NCBI GenBank assembly: GCA_963726365.1
Contig: CAVSCI010000005.1
Span: 86,929 to 150,928 of the forward strand
Reading direction: 5' to 3'
Length of the DNA: 64,000 nucleotides
From: JAABQG01 sp963726365
GTDB lineage: Bacteria; Pseudomonadota; Gammaproteobacteria; Burkholderiales; Burkholderiaceae_C
Shown here: piece by piece, positions 17,868 to 26,388 of the stretch
Layout: the number at the start of each line of letters is the position of its first letter
Numbering within the stretch: position 1 is the first letter of the stretch
Notes under the pieces: generated by a model
What the model was told of the DNA's origin: nothing
The model's input: the letters and a program-made list of their open reading frames with translations, nothing else
The model's database searches: none
Position numbers and translations under genes: made by a program

Positions 17868-19442
17868 TCACGCCGTCGGAGACACCGGCCGATCGGTACA
17901 GACCCTCTCCCACGCGTCCTCGATCCAGTCGCACAGGATGGAACGCGTCTCGCGCGGGTCGATGATGTCCAGGATGCCGAACTTCTCCGCCGTGCGAAAT
18001 GGCGAGGTCATGTTCAGGTAGAAGGCCTCCAGCTCGGCGCGCTTGGCGGCCGGGTCAGCGGCTGTCTCGATCTCGGCCTTGTGCGCGGCCATCACGCCGC
18101 CCTCGATCGGGATCGAGCCCCAGCGCGCCGACGGCCAGGCGTAGCGCAGGTTCAACGCCTCGCCGTACTTGGGCGCGTGCAGCGCGCCGGCCATGCCGAA
18201 GCAGCGGCGCACCAGGATCGAGACCCAGGGCGAACGGCATTCGTTCAGTGCTTCGCCCACGCGCGTGGCGCCCAGCAGCGTGCCGCCGAGTTCGGCCTCC
18301 AGACCGGTCTGGTTGCCGGGCTGGTCCACGAAGTTGACCACCGGCAGACCGAACAGGCTGCACAGCTTGACGTGACGCTCCATCTTGTAGGCCGCCTGGA
18401 TCGTCATCGCGCCGCCCTGCACCTTGGGGTCGTTGGCGATCACACCGACCGGGATGCCGTTCAGCCGCGCCAGCGCGGTGATGACCGAGCCCCCCTGCCA
18501 GCGCCCGATCTCGAATACCGAGTCCCGGTCCATGATGCTGGCGAGGATCTTGCGCGGGTCGTAGATCTTGCGGCGGTCGCGCGGGATGGCGTCTTTCAGC
18601 CAGTCGTCGGCGCGCTCGGGGTCGTCGGTGGCCGGCAGCACCGGCGCGGTGTGGAACACGCTGCGCGGCAGGTAGCTCAGGAAGCGCTGCACCTGCGCCA
18701 GCGCGTCGCGCTCGTCCACCGCCTCGTTGTGCACCAGCGCGCTCTTGCGGTGCACCAGGTGGCCGCCCAGCGCATTCTTGTCGATGTCCTGCCCGTAGGC
18801 CTGGCGCACCACATGGGGCCCCGCCGCCATCACCTGCGCCTGCTCGCGCACCATCACCGAAAAGTGCGAGGACAGCACCTTGATCGCACCCTGGCCGGCG
18901 CAGGCGCCCAGCGCCACGCCGACCACCGGCACGGTTTTCAGCAACTCGTTGGCGGGCCAACTCGGGTACTCGGGGATCTTGGTGCCGCCGATCTGCATCA
19001 ACAGCTTCACGCTGCCGCCGGCCGAGTCCACCAGACGGATGATCGGCATGCGCAACTGGTGGGCCAGGCGCTCGATGTAGATCCATTTGTCGGCGATCGT
19101 GGCCTCGGACGAGCCGGCGCGGATGGTGAAGTCGTCGACATGCAGCGCCACCTTGCGCCCTTTGATTCGGCCGGTGCCGACGATGGCGTTGGTCGGGTCG
19201 ATCTTCTCGAACACGCCCTCGCGGCTGTAGTGGCCCTTGCCGGCCAGGCTGCCGAGCTCGCGGAAGCTGTCATCATCCAGCAGCGCAGCGATGCGCTCGC
19301 GCGCGTTGAGCCGCCCGCTGGCCTTGAACTTGGCCAGGGCTTCGGGGCCGCCCATGGCGCGGGCCTGTGCGCGACGTTGCTGCAGTTCAGCCAGCTCGGC
19401 GGCCCATTCGCCTGCCGGCTCGAATGCGTGGGGTGTGCTCAT
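17868..19442 (-). CDS. acyl-CoA carboxylase, carboxyltransferase subunit
   Basis: Carboxyltransferase of the propionyl/methylcrotonyl-CoA carboxylase beta-subunit family, 524 residues, moving a carboxyl group between carboxybiotin and an acyl-CoA. Two crotonase-like halves are visible: GRLNARERIAALLDDDSF and DSAGGSVKLLMQIGG in the first; DPKVQGGAMTIQAAYKM and PGNQTGLEAELGGTLLGATR in the second. The usual glycine-rich oxyanion part of the second half is altered (VDQPGNQTG rather than DVPGFLPG). The start overlaps the Bug gene stop (ATGA). A biotin carrier is five genes upstream in the same direction, but no biotin carboxylase is present in the window. Confidence 0.88.
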   Translation of the reverse strand: MSTPHAFEPAGEWAAELAELQQRRAQARAMGGPEALAKFKASGRLNARERIAALLDDDSFRELGSLAGKGHYSREGVFEKIDPTNAIVGTGRIKGRKVALHVDDFTIRAGSSEATIADKWIYIERLAHQLRMPIIRLVDSAGGSVKLLMQIGGTKIPEYPSWPANELLKTVPVVGVALGACAGQGAIKVLSSHFSVMVREQAQVMAAGPHVVRQAYGQDIDKNALGGHLVHRKSALVHNEAVDERDALAQVQRFLSYLPRSVFHTAPVLPATDDPERADDWLKDAIPRDRRKIYDPRKILASIMDRDSVFEIGRWQGGSVITALARLNGIPVGVIANDPKVQGGAMTIQAAYKMERHVKLCSLFGLPVVNFVDQPGNQTGLEAELGGTLLGATRVGEALNECRSPWVSILVRRCFGMAGALHAPKYGEALNLRYAWPSARWGSIPIEGGVMAAHKAEIETAADPAAKRAELEAFYLNMTSPFRTAEKFGILDIIDPRETRSILCDWIEDAWERVCTDRPVSPTA

Positions 19443-20440
19443 TTCGCGTCCAGTCCCAGTTCAGCCACCAGCGCCTGGGTGGCCTTCAGCTCATCCTGCA
19501 GGTAACGGTGCGAGTCGACGTAACCCTTGAACATCGGTTTGTTCCCCGATTTTTCCACCAACCCGATCCAGTCCTTCGACGCCGCCACCTGCTTGAGCGC
19601 CTGCTCCCAGAAGCGGATCTGCTCGGCATCCACGCCGGGGGCCAGCAGCACACCGTTGTAGCTCACGTAGTCGGCGGCCACGCCCTGCTCGCGCCAGGTG
19701 GGCACGCCGGACAGCGGGCCGGTTCCGCGCGCGGGCGCGGCGCTGACCAGCATGCGCACCTTGCCTGCCTGCGCCATTGGCACCACGGTGGGGCCGGTGG
19801 CCGAAACCACGTCCACGTGGCCACCAAGCAGCGCGCCCATAGAGTCGGCCGAGGAACGGAACGGCACAACGGTGAGCTTGGTGATGTCGATGCCGGCCAC
19901 CTTCAGCGGCTTGGCAATCGCCAGATGGGTGTTCAGGCCTTTCAGGGGTGCCACCGCGATCTTGACGGACGTCGGGTCGCGTTTGAGGGCGTCGAGCAGG
20001 TCTTTCGCGGTCTTGAACGGCGAATCGGCGCGCACCGCCACCAGCGTGGTTTCCTCCACCAGCATGGCCACAGGCACGAATTCGCGCATGTCGGCCTTCA
20101 GGATGCCGGTCACCTGGCCGGCCAGGCTGCCGGTGTGGAAGGTGCCCAGGTTGTGCGCATTGCCGCGGCTGCGCTGCAGCTGCTGCAGCGCGATCAGGCC
20201 GCCGGCGCCGGGCTTGTTGTCGGTCACGATGGTCTGCCCGTTGACCAGGTTGAGGGTTTCCAGCGCGTTCTTGATGCCGCGTGCGTACAGGTCCACCGAG
20301 CCGCCAGCGGCGACACCGATGCCGTAGGTGATGTTCTGGGTCGGTTTCCAGCCCGATTGAGCCCGAGCCGTGGGTGGCAGGGTCAGCGCGGCGCCCAGCA
20401 AAGCCAGCGACTGACGGCGGTTGATTGAAGTGGGGTTCAC
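19439..20440 (-). CDS. Bug-family tripartite tricarboxylate transporter substrate-binding protein
   Basis: Exported solute receptor of 333 residues. The N-terminus (NRRQSLALLGAALTLPPTARA) is an RR-containing signal peptide. The family pattern ITYGIGVAAGGSVDLYAR and VTDNKPGAGGLIALQQL follows. Bug proteins bind carboxylates, CoA-precursor acids or amino acids in the periplasm and often lack adjacent membrane subunits, as here. It lies between a CoA-transferase and a carboxyltransferase gene, so its ligand is probably the acid fed into that pathway. Confidence 0.9.
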   Translation of the reverse strand: MNPTSINRRQSLALLGAALTLPPTARAQSGWKPTQNITYGIGVAAGGSVDLYARGIKNALETLNLVNGQTIVTDNKPGAGGLIALQQLQRSRGNAHNLGTFHTGSLAGQVTGILKADMREFVPVAMLVEETTLVAVRADSPFKTAKDLLDALKRDPTSVKIAVAPLKGLNTHLAIAKPLKVAGIDITKLTVVPFRSSADSMGALLGGHVDVVSATGPTVVPMAQAGKVRMLVSAAPARGTGPLSGVPTWREQGVAADYVSYNGVLLAPGVDAEQIRFWEQALKQVAASKDWIGLVEKSGNKPMFKGYVDSHRYLQDELKATQALVAELGLDAK

Positions 20441-20479
20441 GGGGTTCTCCTGCTTGAGAAATGGGTTGGATGGGGGTGG

Positions 20480-21706
20480 TCAATGGCCTGTCGGCAAATG
20501 CACGGCACCGACCGCGGCCAGCTCGGCGATGCGCTCGGCGCTGAGGCCCAGCTCCTCGGCCAAAACCGCACGGGTGTCCGCGCCCAGATCGGGCCCGGTG
20601 TGCCGGATCGCACCCGGCGTTGCCGACAGGCGCGGCACCACGCCGGACTGCGTGGTGTGGCCCAGCACCGGGTGCGGTACCTGGGGCAGCATGTTGCGGG
20701 CGCGGAAATGCGGGTCGGCGTAGATGTCAGCGATGGTGTAGACCCGGGTGGTCGGCACCTCGCCCTCGCGCAGCAGCGCCTCCAGCGGCGCGGCGTCGAA
20801 GCCGCGCGTCCATTCGCCGATGATGGCGTCGATGGCTTTCATGTTCTCGGGCTTGCCACGCGCCTGGATGGTTTCGAAGCGCGGGTCGGTCAGCAGCGCG
20901 GGCTGCTGCATCAGCGCCACCAGGCGCCGCCAGGTCGGCTGGCTGTTGGCTGCGATCAGCACCCAGCCGCCGTCGCGCGTGGGGTAGGAGCTGTTCGGCG
21001 CCATCGACGGCAGGTTCGCGCCCTCGCGCATCGGCACCTGGCCCAGCTTCTCAAAGGCGGGCACGACCGGCTCCATCTGGGTGAAGGCGGCCTCGTACAG
21101 CGCCACGTCCACCACCTGCCCTTTGCCGGTCTTCGTTCGGGCGTGGATGGCGGTCATCGCGCCGAAGGCGGCGTAGACCGACGACAGGTAGTCGGTGGTG
21201 GCCAGGGCCACGCGTGCGGGCGGCCGGTCGGGGTCGCCGGTCATGTGGCGCACGCCGCCCACGGCCTCGCAGATCGCGCCGTAGCCGGGGCGCTCTGCGT
21301 ACGGGCCGGTCTGGCCGTAGCCGCTGATGCGCACCATCACCAGGCCGGGGTTGCGCGCCGACAGCGCCTCATAGCCCAGGCCCAGGCGCTCCATCACGCC
21401 GGGGCGGTTGTTTTCCACCAGGATGTCGGCGCGGGCGATCAGCTCGGCCGCCAGCTCGCGGCCCTGTGGCGTCTTGAGGTCCAGCGTGATCGAGCGCTTG
21501 TTGCGCAGGATGGAGGCCGCGTACAGCGACACGTCGCCCACATGCCGGCCCATCTGGCGCACTGGGTCGCCCTCTGGGGGTTCGATCTTGATGACATCGG
21601 CACCGAAATCGGCGAGCAGCCGCGTGCAGGCGGGCCCGGCGATCGTGGTGCAGATTTCAATGACCTTCAGCCCGGCCAGCGGGCTGGGTGCGGGGGCGGC
21701 GTTCAT
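20480..21706 (-). CDS. CaiB/BaiF family CoA-transferase
   Basis: Family III CoA-transferase of 408 residues. The start at 21706 gives MNAAPAPSPLAGLKVIEICT, matching the family. Hallmarks are ADFGADVIKIEPPEGDPVRQMG, RNKRSITLDLKTPQGREL and the catalytic Asp after GDPDRPPARVALATTDYLSS. It would activate a carboxylic acid to its CoA thioester. The start overlaps the GntR stop (ATGA), and the Bug gene follows after 39 bases. Confidence 0.92.
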   Translation of the reverse strand: MNAAPAPSPLAGLKVIEICTTIAGPACTRLLADFGADVIKIEPPEGDPVRQMGRHVGDVSLYAASILRNKRSITLDLKTPQGRELAAELIARADILVENNRPGVMERLGLGYEALSARNPGLVMVRISGYGQTGPYAERPGYGAICEAVGGVRHMTGDPDRPPARVALATTDYLSSVYAAFGAMTAIHARTKTGKGQVVDVALYEAAFTQMEPVVPAFEKLGQVPMREGANLPSMAPNSSYPTRDGGWVLIAANSQPTWRRLVALMQQPALLTDPRFETIQARGKPENMKAIDAIIGEWTRGFDAAPLEALLREGEVPTTRVYTIADIYADPHFRARNMLPQVPHPVLGHTTQSGVVPRLSATPGAIRHTGPDLGADTRAVLAEELGLSAERIAELAAVGAVHLPTGH

Positions 21707-22452
21707 GGGGTGTCTCCTGGGGTGGTCGAGAGGCCGAGCTGCCGGATGGCTTCCTCGCCGGATTCCTCGATGCGCTGGTGGGTCAGGGCGACCATGCGTT
21801 CGATGTCGCCCTGTGCCAGCGCCGTGGTGGCCTCGCGCCAGAGCCGGGCCGAGCGCTGGCGGCGTTCCACGGACGCCAGGCCCAGCTTGCTGTAGCGCAG
21901 CGTCTGCAGTGACAGCGCGGTCAGCATGCGTTGCAGGCGCCGGTTGCCGCTTTGGCGCGCGCACAGGATCATCAGGCGGTAGGCGGTCTCGGCGTAGTCG
22001 TTGCCGGCGTCGGCGGGTGTGGACAGGGCCTCCAGCCGGGCGACGCCGGCCTCCAGCAGGGCCAACAGTTCCGGGTTGGGCCGGGCGGCGACCTTGCGCA
22101 CCACCAGTTCGAACAAGCCGGCGCGGACTTCCAGCAGCTCACGAAGCTCGTCGGCGCTGAGTTCGGTCACGATGGCGCCCCGGCGCGGCAGCAGCGTGGC
22201 CAGCCCCTCGCGCTCCAGGATGCGCAGCGCCTCGCGGATCGGGCCACGGCTGACGCTGAATTCATCGGCCAGCTCCTGCTCGCCGATGCGCGCACCGGGC
22301 AGCATCGCGCCCGACAGGATGCGGTCGCCCAGGCGGGCGGCGATCTGCTCGGAGACGGTCAGCGTCGGGTCGCTCTGGTCGGCAAACAGCCGGAAGGCCA
22401 CAGCGCCCTCCCAGGTGCTGAACAAATCGCGCGGAAGATCACCGGCGTTCAT
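21703..22452 (-). CDS. GntR family regulator, FCD type
   Basis: Transcription factor of 249 residues: winged helix with EQELADEFSVSRGPIREALRILEREGLATLLPRRGAIV, then an all-helical FCD ligand domain. The start at 22452 lies seven bases beyond the biotin-carrier stop, so it is the second gene of the cassette and probably autoregulated through the ATTGTTAACAAT palindrome at 22701. The inducer is likely an acid or CoA ester of the pathway (inference). Confidence 0.92.
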   Translation of the reverse strand: MNAGDLPRDLFSTWEGAVAFRLFADQSDPTLTVSEQIAARLGDRILSGAMLPGARIGEQELADEFSVSRGPIREALRILEREGLATLLPRRGAIVTELSADELRELLEVRAGLFELVVRKVAARPNPELLALLEAGVARLEALSTPADAGNDYAETAYRLMILCARQSGNRRLQRMLTALSLQTLRYSKLGLASVERRQRSARLWREATTALAQGDIERMVALTHQRIEESGEEAIRQLGLSTTPGDTP

Positions 22453-22459
22453 GGCCGGC

Positions 22460-22672
22460 TCAGTCGAGGTGCAGGACAACCTGGTCGTCGGCGACCAGTT
22501 CGCCTTCGGCAACCAGGATCTCGATGACCACGCCCGAAGCAGGCGCGCTGATGGGAATTTCCATCTTCATGGACTCGACGATCACCAGCGTGTCGCCCTC
22601 GCTGACCGACTGCCCGACGGCCACTTCCACCTTCCAGACGCTGCCGGTGATCTCGGATCGGACTTTGTGCAT
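22460..22672 (-). CDS. biotin carboxyl carrier protein (small stand-alone)
   Basis: Biotinyl domain of 70 residues from ATG 22672 (MHKVRSEITGSVWKVEV), preceded by AGGAG. The biotinylated lysine is in ESMKMEIPI. It is the first gene of the five-gene cassette and presumably carries carboxybiotin to the carboxyltransferase encoded at 17868-19442. The biotin carboxylase that would load it must be elsewhere. Confidence 0.92.
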   Translation of the reverse strand: MHKVRSEITGSVWKVEVAVGQSVSEGDTLVIVESMKMEIPISAPASGVVIEILVAEGELVADDQVVLHLD

Positions 22673-22692
22673 GATGGCTCCTGAAATTGTCA

Positions 22693-22721
22693 ATCATGCG
22701 ATTGTTAACAATTATCGGCAA
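22693..22721 (-). promoter_or_regulatory. sigma-70-type promoter with GntR-type operator in the spacer
   Basis: On the minus strand, TTGCCG (22716-22721) and CATGAT (22693-22698) are 17 bases apart. Between them is the perfect 12-bp palindrome ATTGTTAACAAT (22701-22712), which fits the T-x-GT-N-AC-x-A operator form known for FCD-type GntR regulators. The biotin-carrier ATG is about 20 bases downstream. Confidence 0.6.
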
Positions 22722-22800
22722 AGCACCATGGGGAAAACCCGTTGGCGCGGTGGCGGCGCCAAAGGAAGTCTGGCGCCGCCGCCGGGCCGGGCCGGAAAAC

Positions 22801-22866
22801 GCTATTGCTTCAGTAGCTGCTTGTGACCTTCCTGCGCTGGGAAATGGCCATTTTTATTCAAAAAGT
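22801..22866 (+). repeat. dispersed AT-rich repeat, copy 3
   Basis: Reads GTAGCTGCTTGTGACC, then GCGCTGGGAAATGGCCATTT, then ATTCAAAA. One of the most complete copies. It lies in the otherwise featureless 22722-22920 gap between the carboxylase cassette promoter and the desulfhydrase stop. Confidence 0.75.
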
Positions 22867-22920
22867 GGCCCCGAAGGCGTTTCCGGGGCGTCGAGCGGGC
22901 TTTAAAGGGGACATGCGCGC

Positions 22921-23958
22921 TCAGGCTGCGACGTCGGTCCGGCCCAGCACCTCGCCCTCGTAGGCATGCAGCGACGGAAGGCCGCCGGTGTGCAGGAACA
23001 GCACGCGCTCGCCCGGCTTGAAGAAGCCCTGGCGCGCCAGCCCGATCAGCCCGGCCATGATCTTGCCGGTGTAGACCGGGTCCAGCGGGATGGCCTCGGT
23101 GCGTGCCAGCAGTTGCACCGCCTCCACCATCTTCGCGTTCGGCACCGAGTATTTGGGCTGCCAGTAGCCGCCGACGCAGGTCACGTCTTCGGCCTTCACG
23201 GTCAGGCCAAGCCCCAGCAAGTCGGCCACGGCCTGCGCTTCCTTCATCACCAGCGGCTGCTGGTCGGCCGGGTCGCGGCTGACACCGATGCCGACAATGG
23301 GAATGTGGATGTGGTTGCCCAGGAAGCCCGCCACCAGACCGCCGTGCGTGCCCGAGCTGCCCGAGCCCACCACCACCCGGTCGATCTGCACCCCTTGTTC
23401 GAAGAACTGCTGCTGCAGCTCCTGCGCGCAGGCCACGTAGCCCAGCCCGCCCAGTGCGTTGGAGCCGCCGCCCGGAATGATGTAGCCCTTGCGGCCCTGC
23501 GCCGCCAGGTCGTCGGCCACGGCCTGCATGGCGGCTACCATGTTGGAGCCGCCGGGCACCACGGTGAGCGCTTCCACGCCCATGAGCCGGAACATGAAGT
23601 GGTTGCCGCTGGCCTCCTCACGGAAGCTGCCAGGCACGCGCTCCTCGATCACGAAGCGGCATTTCAGCCCCTCCTTGACGGCGGCGGCCAGCGTGATGCG
23701 GCAGTGGTTGGACTGCGGCGCGCCGCAGGTGATCACGGTGTCGGAGCCCTGGGCCAACGCGTCGGCCATCAGGAATTCAAGCTTGCGGGTCTTGTTGCCG
23801 CCAGGGAACAGCCCCAGCATGTCGTCGCGCTTGATCCAGATGTTCGGGCCGGCGCCGTCCGGGCAGGTGGCGGCCAGCGCGCGGGAGAAGTTGGGGAGGA
23901 ATTCCAGCGGCGTGACAAACGGGGTGTAACGGCGGCGGGGAAAGCGGGAGAGGTCCAT
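22921..23958 (-). CDS. PLP-dependent D-cysteine desulfhydrase / cysteate sulfo-lyase family
   Basis: Fold-type II PLP enzyme of 345 residues in the ACC-deaminase-like family. The PLP lysine is in GGNKTRKLEFLMADALAQG, followed by CGAPQSNHCRITLAAAVKEG, and the phosphate loop is GSGSSGTHGGLVAGF. Sequence resembles D-cysteine desulfhydrase; L-cysteate sulfo-lyase (CuyA) is a close alternative. Both release a sulfur species and pyruvate. It is the second gene after a solute-binding protein 11 bases upstream. Confidence 0.85.
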   Translation of the reverse strand: MDLSRFPRRRYTPFVTPLEFLPNFSRALAATCPDGAGPNIWIKRDDMLGLFPGGNKTRKLEFLMADALAQGSDTVITCGAPQSNHCRITLAAAVKEGLKCRFVIEERVPGSFREEASGNHFMFRLMGVEALTVVPGGSNMVAAMQAVADDLAAQGRKGYIIPGGGSNALGGLGYVACAQELQQQFFEQGVQIDRVVVGSGSSGTHGGLVAGFLGNHIHIPIVGIGVSRDPADQQPLVMKEAQAVADLLGLGLTVKAEDVTCVGGYWQPKYSVPNAKMVEAVQLLARTEAIPLDPVYTGKIMAGLIGLARQGFFKPGERVLFLHTGGLPSLHAYEGEVLGRTDVAA

Positions 23959-23969
23959 GGGGATGCGAC

Positions 23970-25085
23970 TCAGTTTTTCAGCTTGCCGTCGCGCGTCACC
24001 ATGGCCAGTTCGACGAACTTGCTCCCGTGGTTCTGGCCGGGCCCGTAGTTCACGACGAAGCCGCCCGTGTCATAGCGTCCCAGGCTTTGCATCGACGCCA
24101 GCAAGGCGCGCGCGTCCGCCGGTTTCTTGCTGCGGCGCATGGCCTCAGTCAGCACCTTGGCCGCGATGCAGGCCTCCAGATGGGTGCTGTTCATGGGCTG
24201 CGTCATGCCGGCCTCCTGCATGGCCTTGGCGCATTCGGTCACGATGGGCAGCCGGGCGCTGGTGTTGGGCACGACCTGGGTGATCGATACGCCGGCCGCG
24301 GCTTCGCCGGCGGCTGTGATGTACTGCTGCGCACCGACGAACGAGAGGCTGGACGTCGGCACGAACGAGCCGCGCACGGCGATGCCTTTCGAAATGTCCG
24401 CAGCCGGCCCGGACAGCACGGTGCTGATGATCACGTCCGGCTTGAGCGCCAATAGCTGGGCGATGTTGGACGCATCGAGCTTGGCGTTGCGTTGCAGCGC
24501 GAACGCGGCCGGCGTCTTGCCCTGCTTCTTGAGGTATTCGACCACCACCGCCAGGTTCTGCTTGCCGACTTCGTCGTCGTAGTGGACCACCACCACCTGT
24601 TTCGCGCCGACGCCCGTCCAGAACGCCAGCATTTTTTCGAGCTCGTCAGCGTAGGAGGCGCGCAGGGTGAACACCACCGGCGGCGCCGTGCGCACCGGGT
24701 TGGCGCCAGAAAATGGCGCGAAAAAAAGCACGCCGGCCTTGTCGGCCTGTGGCATCGCGTCCAGACTCAGCGTCGCCGAGGCATAGCCGAAAAGCGCAGC
24801 CGCGTTGTTGGTGGTCAAAAGCTTTTGCGTATTGGCGCCGGCGGTCTTGCGGTCGTTGGCATCGTCCAGCGTGACCAGTTCGATGTTTTTTCCCCCGACG
24901 CCGCCGCGTGCATTGACCGACTTGAAGTACGCCAGGGCACCGTCGCGAATGTCCTTGCCGAATGCCGCATTGCTGCCGGTCAATGGAGCGGACTGGCCGA
25001 CAATCCAGTCATCCTGAGCCTGCGCCATCGGCGCAACGACCATGCAGGCCAGGAGACCCGCCCATCCAAAAACACTGTTCTTCAT
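23970..25085 (-). CDS. ABC transporter substrate-binding protein, branched-chain amino acid type
   Basis: Periplasmic receptor of 371 residues with a Sec signal peptide (FGWAGLLACMVVAPMAQA) and the family start GQSAPLTGSNAAFGKDIRDGALAYF. No permease or ATPase is adjacent. It is probably transcribed with the following PLP desulfhydrase (11-base gap), which suggests a sulfur-containing amino acid or sulfonate ligand; that is inference. Confidence 0.88.
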   Translation of the reverse strand: MKNSVFGWAGLLACMVVAPMAQAQDDWIVGQSAPLTGSNAAFGKDIRDGALAYFKSVNARGGVGGKNIELVTLDDANDRKTAGANTQKLLTTNNAAALFGYASATLSLDAMPQADKAGVLFFAPFSGANPVRTAPPVVFTLRASYADELEKMLAFWTGVGAKQVVVVHYDDEVGKQNLAVVVEYLKKQGKTPAAFALQRNAKLDASNIAQLLALKPDVIISTVLSGPAADISKGIAVRGSFVPTSSLSFVGAQQYITAAGEAAAGVSITQVVPNTSARLPIVTECAKAMQEAGMTQPMNSTHLEACIAAKVLTEAMRRSKKPADARALLASMQSLGRYDTGGFVVNYGPGQNHGSKFVELAMVTRDGKLKN

Positions 25086-25256
25086 CCCGCATCCCTTTTT
25101 CGTTGATTGGACATCCTGACGGACTGTAACCGGGCGGTCAATCAGGGTTTCACCAGCCCGCCGAACGGCCGCGCGTGCCGGACGAGTGGATCTGCCCTGT
25201 CACTTGCGCGCCCGGGCCGGATTGCCGTCGCGACGGGTTTTGGGTAACGTGGCGCC

Positions 25257-26342
25257 ATGAACACCACCACCTTTCACGTCCGCAAGGACAGCCTGGCCCA
25301 AACGCACTGGCACGATCTGCCCGACGCACCGCTGGCCGACGGCCAAGTCCGCGTGCGCATCGATCGCTTCGCGCTGACGTCCAACAACATCACCTACGCC
25401 GCCTTTGGTGACGCCATGAACTACTGGCGTTTCTACCCCACGGGCGAGGACGCCTGGGGCTGCATCCCGGTCTGGGGCTTTGCCACGGTGGTCGAGTCCA
25501 CCCATGCCGGGGTGCCGGTCGGCGAACGCATCTACGGCTATTTCCCCATGGCGTCCAGCGTGGTGCTGACGCCGGTGCGCGTGACGCCGCAGGGCTGGTT
25601 CGATGGTGCGCCGCACCGCGCCGAGCTGCACCCGGTCTACAACCAGCTCACGCGCTGCGCGACCGACCCGTTCTACACGGCGGACACCGAGGACGTGCAG
25701 GCGCTGCTGCGCCCCTTGTTCATCACCTCCTGGCTGATCGACGACTTCCTGGCCGACAACGATTTCTTCGGCGCCCGCGTCATGCTGCTGTCCAGCGCGT
25801 CGAGCAAGACCGCCTACGGCACCGCCTTCCAGCTGGCGCAGCGCGAGGGCATCGAGGTGGTGGGCCTGACCTCGCCCGGCAACGTGGCCTTCTGCGAAGG
25901 CCTGGGCTGCTATGACCGCGTGCTGACCTACGACCAGCTCGACGCCATCGACGCCGACGCGGCCTGCGTGTATGTGGACTTTGCCGGCAACAGCGAGCTG
26001 CGCCGCGCCATCCACACCCGCTTCGTGAACCTCAAGCACAGCAGCTCCATCGGCGGCACGCATGTCGAACACCTGGGCGCTGCGAAAGACCTGCCCGGCC
26101 CGCGCGCCACGCTGTTCTTTGCGCCCGCGCAGATCAAGAAGCGCAACGCCGAGTGGGGCGCCGAAGGCCTGTCGCAGCGGCTGGTGGCGGCCTGGCAGGC
26201 CTTCGTGGCCAAGGTGACGCAGGCCGATGCGCCCTGGCTCACGGTGGAGCAGCATCACGGGAAACCGGGCGTCGAGACCGCCTACGCGCAGGTGCTGGCC
26301 GGGCGCGGCGACCCGCGCGTAGGGCACATGCTGCAGGTCTAG
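25257..26342 (+). CDS. DUF2855 family protein
   Basis: Protein of 361 residues resembling medium-chain dehydrogenases: an N-terminal GroES-like part (SNNITYAAFGDAMNYWRFYP, WGCIPVWGFATVVES) and a nucleotide-binding-like part (VMLLSSASSKTAYGTAFQL). The classical glycine motif is replaced by SSASSKT. No characterised activity is known to me. It is divergent from the ABC binding protein; the 25086-25256 gap holds no clear motif. Confidence 0.85.
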   Translation: MNTTTFHVRKDSLAQTHWHDLPDAPLADGQVRVRIDRFALTSNNITYAAFGDAMNYWRFYPTGEDAWGCIPVWGFATVVESTHAGVPVGERIYGYFPMASSVVLTPVRVTPQGWFDGAPHRAELHPVYNQLTRCATDPFYTADTEDVQALLRPLFITSWLIDDFLADNDFFGARVMLLSSASSKTAYGTAFQLAQREGIEVVGLTSPGNVAFCEGLGCYDRVLTYDQLDAIDADAACVYVDFAGNSELRRAIHTRFVNLKHSSSIGGTHVEHLGAAKDLPGPRATLFFAPAQIKKRNAEWGAEGLSQRLVAAWQAFVAKVTQADAPWLTVEQHHGKPGVETAYAQVLAGRGDPRVGHMLQV

Positions 26343-26388
26343 GTTCGGCTGACGCCGTCATCGACGCCCCGACTGCGATACTTGCCCG

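Noticed and set aside
22921..23958. ACC deaminase
   Set aside because: The segments around the PLP lysine and CGAPQSNHCRITLAAAVKEG fit D-cysteine desulfhydrase/cysteate lyase better than true ACC deaminases.
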